This document shows, one piece after another, positions 24,159 to 31,160 of a stretch of DNA of 64,000 nt. The stretch is from the NCBI GenBank assembly GCA_031426215.1, contig JANPKU010000060.1, positions 1 to 64,000 of the forward strand, read 5' to 3'. Made by a program: the position numbers and the translations under genes. The DNA is from Sva-07 sp031426215 (lineage in GTDB: Bacteria > Actinomycetota > Acidimicrobiia > Acidimicrobiales > Ilumatobacteraceae). Each line of letters begins with the position of its first letter. Position 1 is the first letter of the stretch. The notes beneath the pieces are model-generated. The model saw only the letters and a list, made by a program, of their open reading frames with translations, was not told the DNA's origin and did no database searches.

Positions 24159-24178
24159 GGTCGCGCGAGCGCGACCGA
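24159..24178. other. Short perfect GC hairpin in the nitroreductase/phosphotransferase gap
   Basis: CGGTCGCGC (24159-24167) is followed directly by its complement GCGCGACCG (24170-24178). The 254-base gap 24060-24313 is a divergent intergenic region and shows nothing else clear except the -10 at 24302. Operator or attenuator role unproven. Confidence 0.35.
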
Positions 24179-24301
24179 ATCATCGATTCCTCACCGGAGC
24201 GGTAAACCTCAGGTCCGTCGCCGACGCGAGAATTGCGACGATTCGCTGGCGCCTCGGACCGGTTGCGCTCCTTGGCCTCGGGCTGAGCTGACGCGACGGC
24301 C

Positions 24302-24307
24302 TAGCTT
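24302..24307 (+). promoter_or_regulatory. -10 element for a leaderless phosphotransferase transcript
   Basis: TAGCTT, separated by six bases from ATG 24314. No Shine-Dalgarno lies between, so the mRNA probably starts at the start codon. Confidence 0.4.
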
Positions 24308-24313
24308 CGGACG

Positions 24314-25378
24314 ATGACCGAGACGCCGCGCTTGCTGGACGATGTCACCGCCACCTGGATGGCCGAGGCGCTCGACGTCGTAATCGATTCGATCGATGTC
24401 CAGCCGATCGCCGCCGGCGAGGGGTTCATGGGACAGCTCGCTCGAGTCCGGATTCACTCGACCGACGCAGCCGCCCCGTCATCGGTGATCGTGAAGCTGC
24501 CGACGTCCGACCCGGGCGGACGAATGATCGGCGAGATGTCGAGGGTCTGGGAACGCGAGCACAACTTTTACCGCGAGTTGGCACCGCTGATGGAGATCCG
24601 GGTGCCCGCCGCGCTGGTGAACATCTCCGAGCCGCCGTGCCTCGTGCTCGAAGACCTCTCCCCCGCCGTCGCCGGTGACCACGTCGCGGGCGCCACGCTC
24701 GACCAGGCCGAACGTGCAGTCGACACGCTCGCTGAATTCCATGCGGCATGGTTCGAACGACCCCTCCTGCAGGAGCTGTCGTGGATGCCGGGCATCGACG
24801 ACCCCCAGATCCTCGCCCTCGGTCCGATGTTCGAGATCGGATGGCCGATGTTCCTCGATCGGTTCGGCGAGTCACTTCCAGCGCGTTGTCTGCGGTGGTG
24901 TGAGCAGTTCGTCGGGGCAATTCCCGAATGGATCGCAGGACACGTCGATGAGCCGACCACGCTCGTGCACGGCGACTACCGGCTCGACAATCTCTTCTTC
25001 GCCGATGACGGAACCGTCGCCGTGATCGACTGGCAGCTCGCTATGCGTGCGCCGGGCCAGACCGACCTCGTCTACTTCTGCGCGAACAACCTCACCGTCG
25101 AGATGCGGCGGGAGCACGACCGGGCGCTGGTCGAACGGTACGTGGCCGAGCTTCATCGCCTCGGCGTGCCCAGCGATGCCGTCACCGTGTCGTCGGTGTG
25201 GCAGGGCTACCGCGGGGGATTGTTGTTCTACGCCACGTCGTTCGGCGCCAGCCTGCTCACCATCGACCCGTCGAACGAACGTGGTGTGGCCCTTTTCGAG
25301 GCGCTCGTGCACCGCACGTTCACCGCCCTCGACGACCTCGACGTGGGACGCGACTTCGGATACGACTCGGCACCCTGA
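24314..25378 (+). CDS. Phosphotransferase of the APH/choline-kinase fold
   Basis: A 354-residue kinase-fold protein. The catalytic loop VHGDYRLDNLFFADDGTVAV (about residues 217-236) is followed by IDWQ, giving the H-G-D-x2-x-D-N and metal-binding IDW motifs of aminoglycoside phosphotransferase-like enzymes. The N-terminal nucleotide-binding lobe is present (SSVIVKLP; MIGEMSRVWEREHNFYREL). The actinobacterial branch with this length is often called an aminoglycoside or ecdysteroid-kinase-like phosphotransferase, but the true substrate is unknown; antibiotic resistance should not be assumed. Confidence 0.82.
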   Translation: MTETPRLLDDVTATWMAEALDVVIDSIDVQPIAAGEGFMGQLARVRIHSTDAAAPSSVIVKLPTSDPGGRMIGEMSRVWEREHNFYRELAPLMEIRVPAALVNISEPPCLVLEDLSPAVAGDHVAGATLDQAERAVDTLAEFHAAWFERPLLQELSWMPGIDDPQILALGPMFEIGWPMFLDRFGESLPARCLRWCEQFVGAIPEWIAGHVDEPTTLVHGDYRLDNLFFADDGTVAVIDWQLAMRAPGQTDLVYFCANNLTVEMRREHDRALVERYVAELHRLGVPSDAVTVSSVWQGYRGGLLFYATSFGASLLTIDPSNERGVALFEALVHRTFTALDDLDVGRDFGYDSAP

Positions 25379-25391
25379 CCGACGTCGCCGA

Positions 25392-26426
25392 TCAGGAGAG
25401 CGCGGCGGTGTCGAAGTAGTCGGCTGCGTAGGTCACCCAACCGTCGGCAAAGCGCCGAACGCTCGTGCCCCGCAGTGTTCCGTGCACCCACTCCTGCACG
25501 GCGGTCGTCCCGTCGAACAGCAACGGCCCGACCGGATCGACGCCTTGACCCCCGAGCCGGGGCGTCTGGCCTGACAGTGCGGCGCGAATCGACGCCTGTC
25601 CGCTGAGTTCCCCGAGGAGTGGATCGATGTACAGCGAGTCCGTCGGATGAAACAGCGAGGCTGTGTGCTCCAGGTTCGACGCCGTCGCGGGGTTCGTGAG
25701 TACTGCGAGCATCTCGTCGTGAGCGAGTTCACTCGGATGATCGACGACCGAACCCTCGGTGAGCGGTCCGGCACCCGACGCCCAGGCGTTCGCCAGTTCG
25801 CTCAACTCGAGGGCGGTGGCTCCGCGGAGGACGGGCCAGTCGACCTGCGGGCAGTCAGGGAGTGGCGGCGCACCCTCGATCGCCATTTCGGGCGGCGGCG
25901 GCAGTCGGAAGGCGGCCGTGTCGTAGACGTCACACGCCCACGTGATCCATCCGCCCGAGTGACGCCGCACGCTGACCCCGCGTGAAAGCGGGATCTTGTC
26001 GTCGCCCATGTTGGCAACCATCTGCCACTCGTCGAGCGAGGTTCCTCCGTCGCCATCATCGAAGATGACGGACTCGGCCTTCGGCACGAATTCGATGAAA
26101 TCGATCTCGGCCATCGCCGGCACGAGCCACGCCCGAATCGCTGCCTGACCGTGGTACGCACCGAAGATCGCGTCGAAGTAGATCGATCCCTCCGGCGCCA
26201 TGAAGTCGGCCATCATCGGGATCCCGAGCCGGTCGAGCCTCGGATCGCTGATCGCCGCGATCATTCCCGCAGCATCGAGTCCTGACGGCTCGAGAACGAG
26301 CCGGGAGACGTCCATCGCCGCGCCGGGCGCTGCCGCATCGACCTCCGCCAGATAGGCGTCCACGAACGACTCAGGTGTTTGCTGCACGAGTTCCCCCTCA
26401 ACGATCCAGGTCGCTCGGCGCGCCAT
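25392..26426 (-). CDS. Protein with two tandem SnoaL/NTF2-like domains
   Basis: A 344-residue protein made of two related halves. Both carry G-x-x-x-G-Q-A-(A/S)-I-R-A followed ~60 residues later by RG(V/T)SVRR, G-G/D-G-W-(I/V)-T and D-x-Y/F-D-T-A-A: compare YHGQAAIRAWL / RGVSVRRHSGGWITWACDVY with LSGQASIRAALSG / RGTSVRRFADGWVTYAADYF. The fold is inferred as SnoaL-like, which includes isomerases and hydratases. It is divergently placed from a carotenoid oxygenase gene (95-base gap). No function can be assigned. Confidence 0.65.
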   Translation of the reverse strand: MARRATWIVEGELVQQTPESFVDAYLAEVDAAAPGAAMDVSRLVLEPSGLDAAGMIAAISDPRLDRLGIPMMADFMAPEGSIYFDAIFGAYHGQAAIRAWLVPAMAEIDFIEFVPKAESVIFDDGDGGTSLDEWQMVANMGDDKIPLSRGVSVRRHSGGWITWACDVYDTAAFRLPPPPEMAIEGAPPLPDCPQVDWPVLRGATALELSELANAWASGAGPLTEGSVVDHPSELAHDEMLAVLTNPATASNLEHTASLFHPTDSLYIDPLLGELSGQASIRAALSGQTPRLGGQGVDPVGPLLFDGTTAVQEWVHGTLRGTSVRRFADGWVTYAADYFDTAALS

Positions 26427-26521
26427 GGTGCAAAAGATTCTGACACGGGACGATCGTCACGCTCCGATCCGGCGACCGTCCAGCTCTCGATCACACCATC
26501 TCCGTCTGCAAGAGTTTCGCG

Positions 26522-27880
26522 ATGACCGCTCTCGACAACGACGCCCAAATCGACTCGGACAACACGCCGTTCTTCCTGCAAGGGAACTTCGCGCCGGTCC
26601 AGGAGGAGCTCACCGCTCTGGACCTGAAGGTGACGGGCTCGATCCCGCCGTCGCTGTCGGGCCGCTACCTGCGCAACGGATCCAACCCGTCGTCGGGTAC
26701 AGCCGGGCACTGGTTCTTCGGTGACGGGATGGTTCATGGCGTCCGCCTCGACGGGGCTAAGGCGGAGTGGTATCGCAACCGCTTCGTGCAGACCACGAAG
26801 CTGGAGAAGGGACTCGAGGCGACGGACCCCGATGCGATGTTCGACCCCACGGCGAGCGCAGCGAACACCCACGTGCTGGCGCACGCCGGACGAATCTGGG
26901 CGCTCGAGGAAGGCCACCTTCCGTACGAACTCAGCCCCGAACTCGACACCCTCGGCCACGACGATTTCGGCGGCAAGCTCGCCACAGCGTTCACTGCGCA
27001 CCCGAAGCTCTGTCCCGAGACCGGCGAACTGCACTTCTTCGGCTATTCGCCATTGCCGCCATTCTTGACGTATCACGTCCTCGATGCCAGTGGTGCGCTC
27101 GTTCACTCGGCGCCGATCGAGGTCCCGCAGGGCACGATGATGCACGACTTCATGATCACCCGCGACCACGCAATTTTCATGGACCTGCCGGTGGTGTTCA
27201 ACCTGTCGAACCCGGAGGCTCCGCTCGGGTGGGACGACAACTACGGCGCCCGCATCGGGATCGTGCCGCGGATGGGCACCAACGCCGACATTCGTTGGTT
27301 CGAGGTCGATCCCTGCTACGTGTTCCACCCCATGAACGCGTACGTCGACGGCGACAAGGTGATCTGCGACGTCGGCCGCCACGAGTCGATGTGGCGGGGC
27401 TCAATGGAACAGGGCACGCCCGCCTTCTTGCACCGTTGGACCTTCGACATGGCCTCCGGTGCGGTTGACGAACAGCAGCTCGACGACGTTCCGCACAGTT
27501 TTCCGCGCGTCGACGATCGTGTTGTCGGTCTACGAAACCGATACGGCTGGGGCGTCGCACCTCGTGATGGCGAGGGGACGCTGCTCGATTCGGGCGTGGT
27601 CGTCAAATGGGATCTCACCACAGGCTCGCAGGCCAGTTATGACCTGGGGCCGGCGGCGTTCCCGGGCGAGTTCGTCTTCGTCCAGGACGACGACGCTGCT
27701 GGCGAGGATGAAGGCTGGGCGATCGGATTCTCCTACGACGCCGCAACCGACTCGTCCGACCTCGTGATCCTCGACGCCTCAGCGCCAGGCTCCGATCCGG
27801 TTGCACGGGTCCATCTTCCGCAGCGAGTGCCGTTCGGTTTCCACGGCAGCTGGGTCGACGACACCGCCCTGCCCACCTGA
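26522..27880 (+). CDS. Carotenoid cleavage oxygenase family protein
   Basis: A 452-residue non-haem iron dioxygenase of the RPE65/carotenoid-oxygenase family. Expected features: SGRYLRNGSNP near the N-terminus, HWFFGDGMVHGVRL, AHPKL with one iron-binding His, MHDFMITRDHAIFMDLPVVF with a second, the segment around FHPMNAY with a third, and the C-terminal FHGSWVDD with the fourth. Substrate could be a carotenoid, apocarotenoid or stilbene-like compound; no carotenoid biosynthesis gene lies nearby. Confidence 0.9.
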   Translation: MTALDNDAQIDSDNTPFFLQGNFAPVQEELTALDLKVTGSIPPSLSGRYLRNGSNPSSGTAGHWFFGDGMVHGVRLDGAKAEWYRNRFVQTTKLEKGLEATDPDAMFDPTASAANTHVLAHAGRIWALEEGHLPYELSPELDTLGHDDFGGKLATAFTAHPKLCPETGELHFFGYSPLPPFLTYHVLDASGALVHSAPIEVPQGTMMHDFMITRDHAIFMDLPVVFNLSNPEAPLGWDDNYGARIGIVPRMGTNADIRWFEVDPCYVFHPMNAYVDGDKVICDVGRHESMWRGSMEQGTPAFLHRWTFDMASGAVDEQQLDDVPHSFPRVDDRVVGLRNRYGWGVAPRDGEGTLLDSGVVVKWDLTTGSQASYDLGPAAFPGEFVFVQDDDAAGEDEGWAIGFSYDAATDSSDLVILDASAPGSDPVARVHLPQRVPFGFHGSWVDDTALPT

Positions 27881-27964
27881 ACCGCGGAGGGAACAGCCGC
27901 ACAACGACGGCGTCAACGCCGCACCAACTCTGACACAACGCTGTTGGGCCAGCCGCCGGCGGCC

Positions 27965-27970
27965 TACTGT
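27965..27970 (+). promoter_or_regulatory. -10 element for a leaderless LLM-oxidoreductase transcript
   Basis: TACTGT, seven bases before GTG 27978; supports that GTG as the start. Confidence 0.4.
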
Positions 27971-27977
27971 CGACATC

Positions 27978-28895
27978 GTGAAGATCGGTGTCCAGCTCCC
28001 CGAAGTCGAATGGGAAGTTCCCTTTCCCGAGTTGATCGCCATGGCGCAGGCAGCCGAGGCGGTCGGGTTCGATTCGGTGTGGCTCGGAGACCATCTTCTC
28101 TACGATCTCGACGTCGGCCAGCGCGGGCCGTGGGAGGTGTGGACCTCGCTCGCAGCGATCGCAGCGTCGACGTCATCGATCTCGATCGGGCCGCTCGTTG
28201 CATCGACAAGCTTCCATGCTCCAGCCATGCTCGCCAAACAGGCGGCGACGGTCGATGCAATCTCGGGAGGTCGCTTGATCCTCGGTCTGGGCGCCGGCTG
28301 GAACCGCCGCGAGTACGACGCGTTCGGCTTCGCGTACGACCATCGAGTCAGTCGGTTCGAGGAAGCGTTCACGATCATTCGCGCCCTCTTGCGAGAGGGG
28401 GCAATCGATTTCCACGGCGACTACTACGGCGCCGACCGCTGCGTGCTGCACCCTCGCTCGAGCGAGACCGGGCCGCCGTTGATGATCGGTTCGATCGGTG
28501 CCCGCATGCTCGACATCACGCTCCCCCACGTCGACGCCTGGAACATGTGGTGGAGTCAGTATGGCAATTCGGCCGCCGGATTCCAGCGCGAGAAGGAACG
28601 GGTCGATTCGCTGATCGTTGCGGCGGGACGATCGACCGCTGACGTCGAGGCCACCGCTGCAGTCCTCGTCCAACTCGACGGCGGCAGCGGTCGACAGATG
28701 GGCGACTACACGGAAGGCGACGCCGTCCAACCGCTGCGAGGCGACCCGACCGAGTTGGCCGACCAGCTCCGAGAATTCGAGGCCGCCGGCGCCGACCACA
28801 TTCAACTGGTCGTCGATCCGATCACCCGAGATTCGATCGAATGGCTCGGTGACGTCCTCGCGATTGACTCAGATCGCTTCGAGCAGCGGAAGTGA
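27978..28895 (+). CDS. LLM-class F420-dependent oxidoreductase
   Basis: A 305-residue luciferase-like TIM-barrel enzyme. KIGVQLPE opens the barrel, AEAVGFDSVWLGDHLLYD and ILGLGAGWNRREYDAFG are family signatures, and the late segment ADHIQLVVDP closes it. In actinobacteria this branch normally uses the deazaflavin F420. Substrate unknown. GTG 27978 is chosen because it begins the first beta strand and lies 7 bases after a -10-like TACTGT; the longer open frame upstream has no family similarity. Confidence 0.87.
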   Translation: MKIGVQLPEVEWEVPFPELIAMAQAAEAVGFDSVWLGDHLLYDLDVGQRGPWEVWTSLAAIAASTSSISIGPLVASTSFHAPAMLAKQAATVDAISGGRLILGLGAGWNRREYDAFGFAYDHRVSRFEEAFTIIRALLREGAIDFHGDYYGADRCVLHPRSSETGPPLMIGSIGARMLDITLPHVDAWNMWWSQYGNSAAGFQREKERVDSLIVAAGRSTADVEATAAVLVQLDGGSGRQMGDYTEGDAVQPLRGDPTELADQLREFEAAGADHIQLVVDPITRDSIEWLGDVLAIDSDRFEQRK

Positions 28896-29027
28896 CTCTG
28901 CGCCTCATCGCGGTCCGCCACGGACTGCTCGTCACGCTGGCGGCAGCAGCGTCTGAGGAACATCGCACCCGTTCGGTGGCCCCAACCCGTCCGCGCATCC
29001 GCCGACCCGACTAGGTTGCGCTGCGAC

Positions 29028-31160
29028 ATGGGGGTGTCTTTCACGGGCCGGGGGGCCGCTCAACTGCAACGTGCCGCCTGGCAGCTGCTCCCTGCCTTCG
29101 GGCTCGTCGCCGTCCAGCTGGTCTTCTTCGGAATGCCAGCTGGAGCGTGGGTTCGAGGCGTCGTGCTCGGACTGCTCATCGCCCTGCTCGCAATGGGGAT
29201 GGCGCTCGTGTATCGAGCCAACCGGGTGATCAACTTCGCTCAGGCCGACCTCGGCTTCGTGCCCACGTCGCTCGCCGTCGGACTGATCGTCTTCTCGGGG
29301 CTCCCCTACCTGTTCGGCTTCGGCGTCGGCTTCGTGGCTGCAGTTGCGCTCGGCGCCATCGTCGAACTCGCCTTCGTCCGACGGTTCGCGAAGGCATCGC
29401 GACTGGTCCTGACCGTCGCCACGATCGGCATCACCCAACTGTTGGCCGTCCTCGCGTTGCTGGTGCCGCAGATGTGGGACCAGAGTGCAGCGTCGCAGCG
29501 CATTCCGCCGCCACTCGACTGGAAGCTCACGATCGGCACCTTCATCCTGTCGGCCAACGACTTGCTCGCGCTGATCATCGCCCCGTTGGCAATGCTCGGA
29601 GTTGCCCTGTTCCTCGGGGCCACCCGACTCGGCACGGCCATCCGCGGCGCTGCTGAGCGCAGCGACCGAGCGCTCATGCTCGGGATCCCGGTCGCCTGGC
29701 TCTCGACGCTCGTGTGGGCGATCGCTGCCGGCCTGTCGTTCCTCGCCCTCTTCCTTCGCGCGGGAATCCTCGGCGTTCCACTGGGTGCGGCGCTCAGCTT
29801 GTCGACACTGGTCCTGGCACTCGCCGCGCTCGTCATCGGGCGGCTGCGACACCTGCCCACGGTGGCCACCGCCGCCGTGGCACTCGGCGTCCTCGAGTAC
29901 GGCGTGGCGTGGAACGCGAGCAGCCCCCTGCTCGTCACCCCGATCATCGGTGCGGCCGTACTCATCGCGCTCCTCCTCCAACGACGCCAATATGGGCGAG
30001 CCGATCGTGACGAGGCAGCAGCTTGGCGACTCGCCGACGAGGTCCGGCCGCTGGAGCAATGGATTGCCCGACTCCCGCTGGTGCGCTTGCTGCGTTGGGG
30101 CACCGCGACGGCAATCCTGGTGGGGCTCGTGCTCATCCCGTTGCTGCTGCGCACCGATCAGATCATCAAGGCCACTGCGGTCGCCGTGTTCGCCGTGATC
30201 GGATTGTCGCTCGTGGTGCTGTCGGGGTGGGCCGGACAGATCTCCCTCGGCCAGATGGCCTTCGTGGCGATCGGCGCCGCGGTCAGCGGCAAATGCACCA
30301 TCGCCTGGAATGTCGACATGTCGCTGTCGCTCGTGCTCGGTGGCACCGCCGGTGCCGTGGCCGCACTGATCGTGGGCCTGCCCGCGCTGCGGTTACGAGG
30401 GCTGTACCTGGCGGTCACCACGCTCGTGTTCGCGCTCGCGGTGAACTCGTGGTTGCTGAATCGGCAGTTCTTCGATTGGGTGCCCCAGGAGCGGATCGAG
30501 CGTCTGCCGCTGTTCGGACGGATCGACGTGTCGACCCCGACTCGCTTCTACATCTACACGCTCTGCGTGCTCGCCCTGGTCTACGTGGCGCTGCGGGGTA
30601 TCCGCCACAGCCGCAGCGGCCGCGCGATCGTCGCGCTGCGCGAGAACGAACTCGCAGCCCAGGCGTTCTCGGTGTCCCCGGTCCCGGTCAAGCTGACCGC
30701 ATTCACGATTTCCGGGTTCGTCGCCGGGATCGCCGGCGGGTTGTTCGTGCAGCTCAGCCAGAGCTTCGATCTCACCAGTTACGGCGCCGGCGCCAGCCTC
30801 GACGTGTTCACCGCCGCCGTGGTCGGTGGGCTCGGTTCGCTCTTCGGCGGCGTGCTCGGCGCCGTGTTCCTGCGGGGGAGCCAATGGTTCATCACCGCTC
30901 CCGAGTGGCGCCTGCTGTCGTCCGCCCTCGGCGTCCTCATCGTTCTGTTGATCATCCCCGGCGGCCTCGCGAGCCTGGTGATCAAGATTCGCGACTGGTA
31001 TGTCGGTGTCGTCCTGCGGCGGCGATCTCCCGACGACCCCACACTCCTCCCCGATGCCCTGGGCACGGGGGACCACGATCTGACCGAAGTCCCCGGTGAC
31101 CTGGACACGGGGCATCGCGAACTGGTTGACGACGTGTCGATCGGAGAGCGACGCTCGTGA
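29028..31160 (+). CDS. LivH-LivM fused ABC permease
   Basis: A 710-residue fusion of both permeases of a branched-chain amino-acid-type (HAAT) ABC importer. The first half (about 20-310) is LivH-like (GMALVYRANRVINFAQADLG). The second half (about 350-660) is LivM-like (LSGWAGQISLGQMAFVAIGA and the EAA-like loop region GRAIVALRENELAAQAFSVS, then AGIAGGLFVQL). Separate subunits are usual; fusions occur in some actinobacteria. ATG 29028 is used. The end overlaps the following gene as GTGA. Substrate unknown. Confidence 0.87.
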   Translation: MGVSFTGRGAAQLQRAAWQLLPAFGLVAVQLVFFGMPAGAWVRGVVLGLLIALLAMGMALVYRANRVINFAQADLGFVPTSLAVGLIVFSGLPYLFGFGVGFVAAVALGAIVELAFVRRFAKASRLVLTVATIGITQLLAVLALLVPQMWDQSAASQRIPPPLDWKLTIGTFILSANDLLALIIAPLAMLGVALFLGATRLGTAIRGAAERSDRALMLGIPVAWLSTLVWAIAAGLSFLALFLRAGILGVPLGAALSLSTLVLALAALVIGRLRHLPTVATAAVALGVLEYGVAWNASSPLLVTPIIGAAVLIALLLQRRQYGRADRDEAAAWRLADEVRPLEQWIARLPLVRLLRWGTATAILVGLVLIPLLLRTDQIIKATAVAVFAVIGLSLVVLSGWAGQISLGQMAFVAIGAAVSGKCTIAWNVDMSLSLVLGGTAGAVAALIVGLPALRLRGLYLAVTTLVFALAVNSWLLNRQFFDWVPQERIERLPLFGRIDVSTPTRFYIYTLCVLALVYVALRGIRHSRSGRAIVALRENELAAQAFSVSPVPVKLTAFTISGFVAGIAGGLFVQLSQSFDLTSYGAGASLDVFTAAVVGGLGSLFGGVLGAVFLRGSQWFITAPEWRLLSSALGVLIVLLIIPGGLASLVIKIRDWYVGVVLRRRSPDDPTLLPDALGTGDHDLTEVPGDLDTGHRELVDDVSIGERRS

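Noticed and set aside
24314..25378. Aminoglycoside resistance gene
   Set aside because: The kinase motifs are generic to the APH fold; length and neighbours do not support a resistance role.
25378..25392. Terminator between the convergent phosphotransferase and SnoaL-like genes
   Set aside because: Only 13 bases separate the stops and the surrounding pairing is imperfect (GACGTCGCC with GGCGGTGTC).
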